Below, one piece after another: positions 27,647-36,535 of a stretch of DNA of 64,000 bases; position 1 is the stretch's first letter, and each line of letters opens with the position of its first letter. The DNA comes from Arenibacter hampyeongensis (GTDB lineage Bacteria; Bacteroidota; Bacteroidia; Flavobacteriales; Flavobacteriaceae): assembly GCF_002909255.1 (NCBI RefSeq), contig NZ_PIOB01000001.1, positions 310,001-374,000 on the forward strand. Reading direction: 5' to 3'. The position numbers and the translations under genes were made by a program. The notes beneath the pieces were generated by a model, which was not told where the DNA came from, made no database searches, and worked only from the letters and a program-made list of their open reading frames with translations.

Positions 27647-29311
27647 ATGTTATTAAAGTTAATAAGTCGGTTGGTGATTTTTATTTCAATTATATTGTTA
27701 ATATCCTATGCCACGCTACATATTTATCCTGACTACAAAAAGGAATATGTGGCCGGAATTATTCCCAAAATCAATAAGCTTAAAAAAGTCAAAACAAGGA
27801 AAATTGTGATTATCGGGGGGAGCAATGCTTCTTTTGGAATCGACAGTGATTTGATGGAAAGGCAGTTGGGTATTCCAGTTGTTAATATGGCGTTGCATGG
27901 TGGTTTGCCTTTATACTATCTTCTAGAACAGGTCAAACCATTTATGAATAAAGGAGATATTTTAATACTGTCTAGGGAATATGATGGTTTAGTGGGGGAT
28001 AATCGCTGGGCTCATATGACGGGCACAGAACTTCCGAAAATTATTACATATGATTTATCAGGCCTAAGTACTCTGCTAAGTAGTCGTACCTTTTTTGAAA
28101 CAACAACTTCGTCCCTTTTTAACACTCTAAAGTTATATATTAAGCGATATCCCATGAAAGCGCAAAAAGATACTACATCGGTGTACTCTTCACGTGCATT
28201 CAAAAATGACAATATATTCTCAGATTTTTTGCAAGGTAAATATGGAAGTGATATCGAGGAACACCCTCTTCCTAAACCAGGGATAAATTCACTAATAATA
28301 GATGGTCTTAGAAAAAATCTTCAGTATTTTAGGAACAAAGGAATCAATTTTTATCTAACACCTCCAGTCATTGTCAAAGGGTATTACAAGGAAGAAGACA
28401 TGAAATCCTTTTGGGAATTTATTAGTGAAGGAACCAAAATACCAATGTTAAACGAAAAAAAAATGTATTCTTACAATAAGAGTTATTTTTTAAATTCACA
28501 TTATCATAACAACGCTACTGGAAGAAGAATTAGAACAATTTCAATTATTGATGATATTAATAATAAAAAACTATTAAAATTAAAATATCATAATTTTAAA
28601 AGTATTTATGTTTCAAATAAAGAAATTTTATCCAATGCAAGTTTAATGGATTTTAATTCTCTTCATAATTTTAAAATAATTCGGAGAGATAATAATGAAA
28701 TAGAGATCATACAAAATGGTAGTTTGGAACACAACTATTTTAGAATAAAATTTGACCTCAAAGACTATAAAGGTTACAATTTTTATATCCAATTGGAATG
28801 TAACAAGGATGTAATTGATCAAATTAGGTTTAGAGGGACCGGAGCGCTAATGAAATTCGATACAATAATTCCTTTAGGGAATAACAATTATGGGGCGTGG
28901 AAAAAAATGGAAAAGGTCCTTTGGACAGATAATAATTCCTATTTAGGCATTTCGTTTCCAAACAATGAAATCTTAAAGGACGCTCGTTTTAAGGTAAAAA
29001 ATGTTGGGGTATATAAATATATTGGAAAAGATGATCTATTTGTTAATGAATATCTTTTGTCCTTTAATAATAAAACCCCAATATTTTTCGAGGTTAAGTC
29101 TAAAAATACTTACGTAAAACTAATGGACATTATTGATTCCGAGGATATTAAAGCAAATATAAAATTGGAAGCTAATCTTCTCTATAAAATGGAATATGCT
29201 GATAATAAAATCAGGTTAAAGGACTTCTATTCAGGAAAAATACTTTATGAAACAAAAAAAGAAATCAGATTTAAAAAATCTGATAGTGATTTAGTACATA
29301 TTTATGAATAA
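27647..29311 (+). CDS. SGNH-like protein partner of the MBOAT acyltransferase, with large C-terminal extension
   Basis: 554 residues. An N-terminal membrane helix (LVIFISIILLISYATLHIY) puts the rest in the periplasm. Residues about 52-300 look like an SGNH/GDSL domain of the AlgJ/DltD kind: IVIIGGSNASFGIDS with the likely nucleophile Ser59, VNMALHGGLPLYYLL, and a His block NSHYHNNATG at 283-292. An aspartate is not obvious just before that His, where active relatives usually carry one. Residues 300-554 are beta-rich and unrecognised, perhaps a glycan-binding module. The gene pair with MBOAT is the main support for a role in O-acylation. Confidence 0.72.
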   Translation: MLLKLISRLVIFISIILLISYATLHIYPDYKKEYVAGIIPKINKLKKVKTRKIVIIGGSNASFGIDSDLMERQLGIPVVNMALHGGLPLYYLLEQVKPFMNKGDILILSREYDGLVGDNRWAHMTGTELPKIITYDLSGLSTLLSSRTFFETTTSSLFNTLKLYIKRYPMKAQKDTTSVYSSRAFKNDNIFSDFLQGKYGSDIEEHPLPKPGINSLIIDGLRKNLQYFRNKGINFYLTPPVIVKGYYKEEDMKSFWEFISEGTKIPMLNEKKMYSYNKSYFLNSHYHNNATGRRIRTISIIDDINNKKLLKLKYHNFKSIYVSNKEILSNASLMDFNSLHNFKIIRRDNNEIEIIQNGSLEHNYFRIKFDLKDYKGYNFYIQLECNKDVIDQIRFRGTGALMKFDTIIPLGNNNYGAWKKMEKVLWTDNNSYLGISFPNNEILKDARFKVKNVGVYKYIGKDDLFVNEYLLSFNNKTPIFFEVKSKNTYVKLMDIIDSEDIKANIKLEANLLYKMEYADNKIRLKDFYSGKILYETKKEIRFKKSDSDLVHIYE

Positions 29312-29410
29312 AATGAGTTGTTTTGAAAATTCACGATAGGACGACTCGAAGAAGGTTTTATAAAATTATAAACACCAAATTATCCTAAAAATAAGGTAAG
29401 CTAATAATTA

Positions 29411-30427
29411 ATGTTGCCAATGAATGCATTGCACCAAAAAAGAATCCTATTCATTTCGCCGAAATTCTTCGGGTATGAAATAGATATTAAAAATAAATTG
29501 GAAAGCCTGGGCGCTAAAGTAGATTTTTATGATGAGAGACCTACCAACACTTTTATAGTGAAAGCGCTTGTTAGAATAAACAAAAAGCTGCTATCAAAAA
29601 AAATAAATAAGTATTATACCGATATATTACACAAAACTAAAGGAATTAAATACGATTTCATTTTCTTTAATAGTCCTGAATCTATTTCTAAGCAGCTTTT
29701 TCTAAAACTGAAAAAAGAACATGAATCCTCTCGGTTTATATTATATATGTGGGATTCTTTGAAGAATAAAAATGCCAATGAACTGCTAGAATATTTTGAT
29801 GTCCGTTTTTCTTTCGATCAACAAGATTGTATAAATCGTAAAATAGATATTAAATATCGCCCCTTATTTTATGTAGATGATTACTCCAATTTATCCGGCA
29901 TAAGCATTCAAAAGGAATATGACCTGTTATTTATCGGCACTCTTCACAGCGATAGAAACAAAATTCTAAATCAAATAAGAACAGAATGCCAAAAACAAGG
30001 GTTGAACTATTTTTTTTATTTGTATTTTCCAAGTAAAATATTGTACCTAATAAAACGCATTTATGATAGAACTTTATGGGGCACCAAATTAAAAGATTTT
30101 AAATTTGTCCCTTTAAGTAAAAATGAACTAGTAAATTATGTAGAAAAAAGTAACGCTATTCTCGATATCCAGCATCCTAAACAAAATGGTCTAACTATAA
30201 GAACAATCGAAATGCTAGGAGCAAGTAGAAAATTAATTACTACTAACCAGGATATTGTCAATTATGATTTTTATAATCCAACAAACATTAAAGTAATAGA
30301 CCGGAATCAAATTCAACTTGAGAAAAAGTTTTTTGATAAAGCTTTTGAAAAAGGTGATAAAGAAATTATCCATAAATACTCCTTAGAGGGTTGGATAACT
30401 GAAATATTTAACCCAGTAAATATGTGA
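29411..30427 (+). CDS. Glycosyltransferase, CgeB/GT4-like
   Basis: 338 residues. N-terminal KRILFISPKFFGYEIDIKNKLESLGAKVDFYDERP, then FDVRFSFDQQDC, YDLLFIGTLHSDRN and a C-terminal donor-site-like region DIQHPKQNGLTIRTIEMLGASRKLITTN. This pattern matches CgeB-like glycosyltransferases of capsule and LPS clusters (GT-B fold). No signal peptide, so cytoplasmic. About 100 bp separate it from the SGNH gene. Specific sugar unknown. Confidence 0.75.
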   Translation: MLPMNALHQKRILFISPKFFGYEIDIKNKLESLGAKVDFYDERPTNTFIVKALVRINKKLLSKKINKYYTDILHKTKGIKYDFIFFNSPESISKQLFLKLKKEHESSRFILYMWDSLKNKNANELLEYFDVRFSFDQQDCINRKIDIKYRPLFYVDDYSNLSGISIQKEYDLLFIGTLHSDRNKILNQIRTECQKQGLNYFFYLYFPSKILYLIKRIYDRTLWGTKLKDFKFVPLSKNELVNYVEKSNAILDIQHPKQNGLTIRTIEMLGASRKLITTNQDIVNYDFYNPTNIKVIDRNQIQLEKKFFDKAFEKGDKEIIHKYSLEGWITEIFNPVNM

Positions 30428-30507
30428 TGGATTTTATAAAGTTAGGCTTTATGCGATTAAAAGAATAAACATCCTAGAATTAACAACCAAATAATATTTA
30501 TATCAGT

Positions 30508-30515
30508 TAAATTTG
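30508..30515 (+). promoter_or_regulatory. Possible -7 box (TAAATTTG) before the sugar transferase gene
   Basis: TAnnTTTG match only 4 bp before the ATG at 30520. It would give a leaderless message. In such A+T-rich DNA a chance match is possible. Confidence 0.3.
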
Positions 30516-30519
30516 GAAC

Positions 30520-31887
30520 ATGCCAAGACCTTCAATATTAAACTCCGTTGAAAGAAAATTTATTCTCCTTGTGGGTGATACCCTCATAATTTTGGCATCC
30601 CTAAATTTATTGGTAAATCACGCAATAGATGAAAAATATGTTTCTTTAAAACTTAAATTTAGCGTCTTCGCCATTGGCATAACCTCTTACATGGTTTTGG
30701 CTTATATCCTGGATTTTTACAATCTGGAAAAAGTATCTGAGAGGCGATTCTTTCTACCACAATCCGCCTACATATCATCCTTGTACGTCTTTGTTGTATT
30801 TCTGTCTTGTGTTATTATCTACGATATCAGCTTTTGGAGGGGGCCTTTATTGATGTTTCTAATATTAACCCCTGTAGAAATTGGGTTGTGGCGACTATTT
30901 TTCAGTAACGTTTTTAAAATTATTCCTGTTACTAAAAATGTCATTTATATTTATGAGGACGCTACCTATGATAGTTTGCGAGAGGACATGGCTGCAATAA
31001 ACGGGAAAGATATGGAAACTTTTTACAAGGTGAAACTTACTTTTTCTTTAGACCAAAACACCTTGATCAATAAGAAATACTTTTTAGCGGCAGCTGAAAA
31101 AATAGATACATGGATAATTAACACCAAAAGTTATAATAATTTACCGAAAGAGCTCGAAAAAATAATTTTACGTTCAATGCTTAAGGGTAAGGAAGTTATT
31201 TCCTTTACTTCCTTTTACGAAAATACTTATGAAGCATTACCCATAAAATCACATAATGATAGCTTCTATGAGATACTTCAATTCAAGAATGTAAAAATCA
31301 GATATTTAATTAAAATCTTTAATTTCTTGGTCAATTTTTCTTTGGCGCTATTTGTTGGAATTATTTTCGCCCTCGTTACTCCTTTCGTATTTCTGTTAAA
31401 TCTGCAATTTAACCGTGGCCCACTATTTTATACCCAAAAAAGAGTAGGACAATATGGAAAGGAATTCAGTATTTATAAGTTTCGCTCCATGGTTGTAGAT
31501 GCCGAAAAATCAGGAGCGATAATGGCAACTAAGAATGACAAAAGAATTACGCCGTTTGGAAGAATTCTACGTTTATTTCGTATTGATGAACTTCCGCAGA
31601 TAATTTCTGTGATTAATGGGAACATGCAATTTATTGGTCCAAGACCAGAACGGAAAATATTTGTCAAACAATTAAATGAAATTACACCGTTTTATAACAC
31701 CAGACATCTTGTAAAACCAGGAATTACAGGTTGGGCCCAAGTCAAATACAAGTACGGTGAGAATTTGGAAGATTCCATTAAAAAATTGGAATATGATCTC
31801 TACTATATAAAAAACAAATCACTGACATTGGATTTAAGAATAATTTTTAAGACCGTAACTACGGTCTTGTTCTCGAGAGGAGTATAA
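30520..31887 (+). CDS. Undecaprenyl-phosphate sugar phosphotransferase (WbaP/WcaJ-type initiating transferase)
   Basis: 455 residues. Starts the repeat unit by moving a sugar-1-phosphate onto undecaprenyl phosphate. Four to five N-terminal membrane segments, a central Rossmann-like region, another membrane segment ([21 protein letters not shown]) and the C-terminal bacterial sugar transferase domain: [44 protein letters not shown] and [10 protein letters not shown]. The UDP-glucuronate decarboxylase gene follows after 10 bp. The first sugar cannot be read from the sequence. Confidence 0.95.
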   Translation: MPRPSILNSVERKFILLVGDTLIILASLNLLVNHAIDEKYVSLKLKFSVFAIGITSYMVLAYILDFYNLEKVSERRFFLPQSAYISSLYVFVVFLSCVIIYDISFWRGPLLMFLILTPVEIGLWRLFFSNVFKIIPVTKNVIYIYEDATYDSLREDMAAINGKDMETFYKVKLTFSLDQNTLINKKYFLAAAEKIDTWIINTKSYNNLPKELEKIILRSMLKGKEVISFTSFYENTYEALPIKSHNDSFYEILQFKNVKIRYLIKIFNFLVNFSLALFVGIIFALVTPFVFLLNLQFNRGPLFYTQKRVGQYGKEFSIYKFRSMVVDAEKSGAIMATKNDKRITPFGRILRLFRIDELPQIISVINGNMQFIGPRPERKIFVKQLNEITPFYNTRHLVKPGITGWAQVKYKYGENLEDSIKKLEYDLYYIKNKSLTLDLRIIFKTVTTVLFSRGV

Positions 31888-31897
31888 ACAACAACAA

Positions 31898-32875
31898 ATG
31901 AAAAAAGTACTTATCACCGGCGCAGCCGGATTTTTGGGATCGCATTTATGCGATCGCTTTATAAAGGAAGGTTATTACGTCATTGCTATGGATAACCTGA
32001 TTACTGGCGACCTTAAGAATATTGAACATCTTTTCCCCTTGGAACAATTTGAGTTTCAACACCACGACGTATCCAAATTTGTGCATATTCCTGGAAAGCT
32101 CGACTATATACTGCATTTTGCCTCTCCGGCAAGTCCTATTGATTATTTAAAGATTCCTATTGAAACCCTAAAAGTAGGTTCCCTGGGTACATTAAACCTT
32201 TTGGGACTGGCCAAAGAAAAAAGTGCAAGGATTTTAGTGGCATCTACCTCTGAGGTTTACGGAGATCCATTGGTTCATCCGCAAAATGAGGATTACTATG
32301 GCAACGTAAGTCCGGTAGGACCCCGTGGGGTTTACGATGAGGCCAAGCGCTTTATGGAGTCCATTACCATGGCTTACCATCGTCACCACGGTTTGGATAC
32401 GCGGATTGTCCGTATTTTTAACACCTATGGTTCCAGAATGCGATTGAACGATGGGAGGGTGGTTCCTGCCTTTATGGGACAGGCTTTGAGGGGTGAAGAT
32501 CTTACAGTTTTTGGGGATGGTTCCCAGACCAGGTCTTTTTGTTATATAGACGATCAGGTGGAGGGAATCTACCGTTTACTGATGAGCGAATATACCGATC
32601 CCGTAAATATTGGCAATCCCCATGAAACGACAATCAAGGAATTTGCAGAGGAAATCATTAAACTCACTGGTACGGACCAGAAAATAATATACAAACCTTT
32701 GCCTCAGGATGATCCCATGCAACGTGAACCTGATATTAGTCGGGCAAAGGAAATTTTGGGCTGGGAACCAAAAGTGGCCCGAGCCGAGGGACTTAAAAAA
32801 GTATACCAATATTTTAAATCCCTATCCCCAGATGAACTTCAGAAAAAAGAACACCGGGATTTCACGGCCAAATAA
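31898..32875 (+). CDS. UDP-glucuronate decarboxylase (UDP-xylose synthase)
   Basis: 325 residues. Converts UDP-glucuronate to UDP-xylose. SDR motifs [23 protein letters not shown] (typical of UXS), [14 protein letters not shown] and Y-x-x-x-K in [31 protein letters not shown] is also characteristic. The enzyme needs UDP-glucuronate, but no UDP-glucose 6-dehydrogenase gene is in the window, so the precursor must come from elsewhere. Xylose, or a sugar derived from it, may be part of the polysaccharide. It closes the locus. Confidence 0.95.
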   Translation: MKKVLITGAAGFLGSHLCDRFIKEGYYVIAMDNLITGDLKNIEHLFPLEQFEFQHHDVSKFVHIPGKLDYILHFASPASPIDYLKIPIETLKVGSLGTLNLLGLAKEKSARILVASTSEVYGDPLVHPQNEDYYGNVSPVGPRGVYDEAKRFMESITMAYHRHHGLDTRIVRIFNTYGSRMRLNDGRVVPAFMGQALRGEDLTVFGDGSQTRSFCYIDDQVEGIYRLLMSEYTDPVNIGNPHETTIKEFAEEIIKLTGTDQKIIYKPLPQDDPMQREPDISRAKEILGWEPKVARAEGLKKVYQYFKSLSPDELQKKEHRDFTAK

Positions 32876-32876
32876 A

Positions 32877-33035
32877 GAACCGGTTTAACTTTTTGGCAGT
32901 GAAGCAATAATTTATGTTTTTGTGTCTGCTTGAAGCCGCTTTTAAGGCACATAGCAGATCTACGAAAGGAAAAAAGACAAAAAGTAGGTGCTAAAAGGCA
33001 ATTTTTTAACCAATTCAAAAAGTTTAAACCAGTTC
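32877..33035. repeat. Imperfect inverted repeat with 19/20-nt arms
   Basis: Left arm 32877-32895 (GAACCGGTTTAACTTTTTG) is the near reverse complement of 33016-33035, with one mismatch and one extra base. About 120 bp lie between, and the element starts 1 bp after the decarboxylase stop. It could be a small non-autonomous element or a long-range RNA structure. No target duplication was recognised. Confidence 0.5.
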
Positions 33036-33060
33036 AAATAGATATTTCCACCTCAAACCG

Positions 33061-33068
33061 TATTTTTG
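33061..33068 (+). promoter_or_regulatory. -7 promoter box of purD (TATTTTTG)
   Basis: TAnnTTTG match 16 bp before the purD ATG. This makes purD its own transcription unit, separate from the polysaccharide locus. Confidence 0.55.
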
Positions 33069-33084
33069 GGGAAATTTTGTAAGA

Positions 33085-34359
33085 ATGAATATCTTGATCC
33101 TTGGTGCCGGTGGGCGCGAACATACCTTAGCTTGGAAATTAAAACAAAGTCCAAAACTTAAAAATCTTTATGTGGCACCCGGAAATGCGGGAACCGCTAC
33201 CATAGCGAAAAATGTACCCATAGGTGTAAACGATTTTGAAGCCATTAAAAAATGTGTGCTCTTTGAAAAAGTCGATATGGTTATTGTAGGCCCTGAGGAC
33301 CCACTGGTCAATGGGGTGCACGACTTTTTTCTTAACGATAATGCCTTAAAAAATATCCCGGTCATTGGCCCTCAAAAGGCTGCTGCTACTTTGGAAGGAA
33401 GCAAGCAATTTGCCAAAGAGTTTATGATGAGGCACAACATTCCTACTGCGGCCTATGAGAGTTTTACGGCTGAAACCTTGGAAAGGGGATATGCCTTTTT
33501 AGAAACCCTAAAACCACCTTATGTACTTAAGGCAGACGGATTGGCTGCTGGTAAAGGGGTTTTGATTTTGAACGACCTGCAAGAAGCCAAGGACGAACTG
33601 AAAACCATGTTGATCGACTCCAAATTTGGAGCAGCCAGTACTACTGTGGTCATTGAGGAATTTTTGGACGGAATTGAACTGAGCTGTTTTGTGCTTACCG
33701 ATGGAAAAGGATTTAAGATCCTGCCAACGGCCAAAGACTACAAAAGAATTGGTGAAGGGGATACCGGATTGAATACAGGTGGTATGGGGGCCATTTCCCC
33801 TGTTCCTTTCGCAGATAAAACCTTTATGGCAAAAGTACTTGAGAGAATCGTAAAACCTACCGTAGAAGGCTTTAAATTGGATAATTTGCCATATAAGGGA
33901 TTTGTATTTATTGGATTGATAAAAGTTGGGGACGAACCAAAAGTAATTGAATACAACGTACGACTGGGCGATCCGGAGACCGAAGTGGTAATACCACGAA
34001 TAAAGAACGACTTGGTTACGGTTTTTGAAGCAGTGGCAAACCAAACACTGGACAGTATAGACCTGGAAATAGATGAACGAGCAGCTACAACGGTTATGGC
34101 CGTTTCCGGGGGATATCCGGAAGCCTATAAAAAAGGAATGGAAATAACTGGCTTTGACAAAATTGAGGATGCCGTTGTATTCCATGCCGGCACCGAATTA
34201 AAAGACGGCAAGGTCTTGACCAATGGGGGCAGGGTTTTGGCAGTTACCGCATACGGTTCCAACTTCAACGAGGCGCTAAAAAAATCCTATAAAAACATTG
34301 AAAAACTACAATTCGATAAGATGTACTATCGCAAAGACCTAGGATTCGATCTTAAATAA
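33085..34359 (+). CDS. purD: Phosphoribosylamine--glycine ligase
   Basis: 424 residues, full length. ATP-dependent joining of phosphoribosylamine and glycine to GAR, step two of purine synthesis. N-terminal ILGAGGREHTLAWKL, VGPEDPLVNG, ATP-grasp motifs KADGLAAGKGV and NVRLGDPETEV, and IEEFLDGIELSCF. A strong bidirectional terminator follows. Confidence 0.98.
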   Translation: MNILILGAGGREHTLAWKLKQSPKLKNLYVAPGNAGTATIAKNVPIGVNDFEAIKKCVLFEKVDMVIVGPEDPLVNGVHDFFLNDNALKNIPVIGPQKAAATLEGSKQFAKEFMMRHNIPTAAYESFTAETLERGYAFLETLKPPYVLKADGLAAGKGVLILNDLQEAKDELKTMLIDSKFGAASTTVVIEEFLDGIELSCFVLTDGKGFKILPTAKDYKRIGEGDTGLNTGGMGAISPVPFADKTFMAKVLERIVKPTVEGFKLDNLPYKGFVFIGLIKVGDEPKVIEYNVRLGDPETEVVIPRIKNDLVTVFEAVANQTLDSIDLEIDERAATTVMAVSGGYPEAYKKGMEITGFDKIEDAVVFHAGTELKDGKVLTNGGRVLAVTAYGSNFNEALKKSYKNIEKLQFDKMYYRKDLGFDLK

Positions 34360-34396
34360 AAAGAATTACTGCAAATACTTGGCTTAGGACAAAAAC

Positions 34397-34430
34397 AAAG
34401 AAAGGGATAGCAAAAGCTATCCCTTTCTTT
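34397..34430. terminator. Bidirectional terminator between purD and the DUF6341 gene
   Basis: Perfect 15-bp stem AAAGAAAGGGATAGC (34397-34411) and its complement (34416-34430) with an AAAA loop. A/T-rich ends serve both converging genes. Confidence 0.9.
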
Positions 34431-34516
34431 ATAGTTGTTATAGTCGTTAAATAAAGTTTAGGTAAAACCACAGCTTCAAAAAGAAGCCTTAATCCAAACA
34501 GAAATCCGAAAAACGA

Positions 34517-34738
34517 TTAAAGGTAGGAGTGTGCAGTTGCTTCCTTGTCTTCCTCGCCGCTATCATTGTATTTTTTCAACTCCAACATCCAATACACGAA
34601 GGCTGCAGCGCCGATAAGCATAAAAATCCAATTCAATGTATTTGCTCCCCACCAATTCTCCATACTACGCAAAGCGTCAAAGGGGGCAAATAACACATTT
34701 ACAAATAAATCCTCAATACCGTAAAAAAATGAATCCAT
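34517..34738 (-). CDS. Small membrane protein, DUF6341 family
   Basis: 73 residues. Opens MDSFFYGIEDLFVNVLFAPF, then LRSMENWWGANTLNWIFMLIG, one membrane helix (IFMLIGAAAFVYWML) and a charged tail. As I recall this is a conserved Flavobacteriia family (DUF6341) usually beside purD and DUF6427, as here. Start 34738 is preferred over an ATG at 34756, because the latter lies only 1 bp from the -7 box and would not be in the message. Function unknown. Confidence 0.8.
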   Translation of the reverse strand: MDSFFYGIEDLFVNVLFAPFDALRSMENWWGANTLNWIFMLIGAAAFVYWMLELKKYNDSGEEDKEATAHSYL

Positions 34739-34757
34739 CTTAATTATATTTACCATG

Positions 34758-34765
34758 CAAAAATA
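34758..34765 (-). promoter_or_regulatory. -7 promoter box of the DUF6341 gene (TATTTTTG)
   Basis: TAnnTTTG on the minus strand, 19 bp upstream of the start at 34738. It falls in the 39-bp gap to the divergent DUF6427 gene. Confidence 0.5.
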
Positions 34766-34777
34766 TAAAAACCTAGG

Positions 34778-35716
34778 ATGATTTCAAGCATTTTTGGAAG
34801 AACAAAACCAATAAATTATATAATACTTCTGGTATTTCTATTTTTCTTCTATTGGTTTGTCCACTTTTTCCTGTTCCAAAAATCGTATTCACCAGAACAA
34901 ATATTGGGTCAAACAGTCATTTTAGGATTTTTATCCTTTAGTATTTTTGTAGTTAATTTTATCACTTTAAGAAATAAGATAACGGGCGGAAATTCATTGG
35001 CCATCCTTTTTTATACCTTGCTGATCGTACTGTTCCCGGAAGTGTTGACCGATTCCAACGCCATTCTATGCAGCTTTTTTTTGTTACTTGCCATTCGTCG
35101 TATCCTAAGTTTCAGGTCTCTAAAAAATATTAAACTAAAAATTTTTGATGCCACCTTTTGGATATTGATTGCCAGTTTGTTTTACGACTGGGCCATTTTA
35201 TACCTTATAATGGTTGTCATTGCCATATACTTTTATGATCCAAAAAACATAAAAAATTGGTTGGTACCTTTTGCCGCAATTATAGCTATGTTCCTAATTA
35301 TGTTGGCTGTTCTGGTGCTGAGCAACAATATGGACTTTTTATGGAATCATTATTTTTTCGATTTTAAGTTCAATGCCGTTTATTTTTATGATTGGAGCAA
35401 TAGCACCCTTTTGTTTCTTTATGTTTTTACCGTTTTACTCTGCGGCTTTTTGGCTTTTCTGAAATTAGGCAACGTTGGGGTAGGTAAATTGGTGACTATG
35501 CGTCTGGTCCTAGTTCTGTTCATTATTGGATCGTTGGTAAAGGTCCTTAAGTCCTCCCCGGATACTCACCCAATTCTGATTACATTCTTTCCCGCAGTAG
35601 TCTTTATTACCACTTATGTGCAGTCCATTAAAAAGGATAGTATCAGGGAAATAGTACTCATGGCCTCCGTAATTATTCCTTTTATTGTACTGCTGACCAA
35701 CATCATAATGAATTAA
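34778..35716 (+). CDS. DUF6427 family multi-pass membrane protein
   Basis: 312 residues with about nine to ten membrane helices. MISSIFGRTKPINYIILLVFLFFFYW opens the protein, and SPEQILGQTVILGFLSFSIFVVNF, NSLAILFYTLLIVLFPEVL and SSPDTHPILITFFPAVVF follow. It resembles the flavobacterial DUF6427 family (from memory), of unknown function. It is divergent from the DUF6341 gene with only a 39-bp gap, so the promoters overlap. No catalytic motif was seen. Confidence 0.78.
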   Translation: MISSIFGRTKPINYIILLVFLFFFYWFVHFFLFQKSYSPEQILGQTVILGFLSFSIFVVNFITLRNKITGGNSLAILFYTLLIVLFPEVLTDSNAILCSFFLLLAIRRILSFRSLKNIKLKIFDATFWILIASLFYDWAILYLIMVVIAIYFYDPKNIKNWLVPFAAIIAMFLIMLAVLVLSNNMDFLWNHYFFDFKFNAVYFYDWSNSTLLFLYVFTVLLCGFLAFLKLGNVGVGKLVTMRLVLVLFIIGSLVKVLKSSPDTHPILITFFPAVVFITTYVQSIKKDSIREIVLMASVIIPFIVLLTNIIMN

Positions 35717-35860
35717 AAAGGCTATCTATAAATGAAACCGAAGTTTCTTATGATTACCTTTCAAAACTTGCGATTTTTCTGTAAAACATCATCATTTCCT
35801 TAAGTCTTCAACCCACAAAATAGCTTATAAATAAATAAAATGCGTTTTTTAAATAAACGG

Positions 35861-35868
35861 TATCTTTG
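35861..35868 (+). promoter_or_regulatory. -7 promoter box of the DUF4254 gene (TATCTTTG)
   Basis: Perfect TAnnTTTG, 18 bp before the ATG at 35887. Confidence 0.6.
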
Positions 35869-35886
35869 TTTTAAAACAATGTCGTT

Positions 35887-36489
35887 ATGTTTAGTGATTT
35901 TGCCTATAAAATATTTGAAGAAAGCATCGAAAAATATCATCTAGTGGATGATGTTGCCCAATCCTTCAGCAATCCATATCCAAAAGAAGAAATTGCCCAC
36001 TTGCTATATCGTAAAAATTGGATCGACACCGTGCAATGGCATTATGAAGATATTATCAGGGACCCCAATATTGAACCGGTTGCAGCACTTCAACTCAAAA
36101 GAAAAATCGATTCCAGCAACCAGGATAGAACAGATTTGGTTGAATTTATTGATAGTTATTTTCTAAATAAATACCAATCGGTAGAAAAATTCGAAACTGC
36201 TACCATAAATACGGAAAGTCCGGCTTGGGCCATAGACCGACTATCCATTTTGGCCTTAAAGATATATCATATGCAGGAAGAAGTAGATCGACAGGACGCC
36301 ACCCAAGATCATATTCAAAAATGCAGCACCAAGCTTAACATTTTATTGGAACAGAAGAAAGATCTATGTTCTGCAATAGATCAACTATTATTGGATATTG
36401 AATCTGGCAAGAAATACATGAAAGTCTATAAGCAGATGAAAATGTACAATGACAACGAACTTAACCCTGTTCTTCGCAAAGCGCCCTAA
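35887..36489 (+). CDS. DUF4254 domain-containing protein
   Basis: 200 residues, cytoplasmic and largely helical. Seen: LLYRKNWIDTVQWHYEDIIRDP, LKRKIDSSNQDRTDLVEFID, ESPAWAIDRLSILALKIYHM and a C-terminal helix. This matches DUF4254, a Bacteroidota family usually encoded just upstream of a glycosyltransferase family 9 gene, as here (46-bp gap). A role in LPS core assembly is suggested only by that linkage. An overlapping out-of-frame ATG at 35879 gives no family match. Confidence 0.85.
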   Translation: MFSDFAYKIFEESIEKYHLVDDVAQSFSNPYPKEEIAHLLYRKNWIDTVQWHYEDIIRDPNIEPVAALQLKRKIDSSNQDRTDLVEFIDSYFLNKYQSVEKFETATINTESPAWAIDRLSILALKIYHMQEEVDRQDATQDHIQKCSTKLNILLEQKKDLCSAIDQLLLDIESGKKYMKVYKQMKMYNDNELNPVLRKAP

Positions 36490-36535
36490 TCCCAAATAAT
36501 GGATAGCTTATCTTAGCCCAGCAACAAAAGAATTG

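Noticed and set aside
33508-34185. 225-codon minus-strand frame antisense to purD
   Set aside because: Lies wholly inside purD; the Phe/Tyr/Cys/His-rich composition is typical of an antisense shadow.
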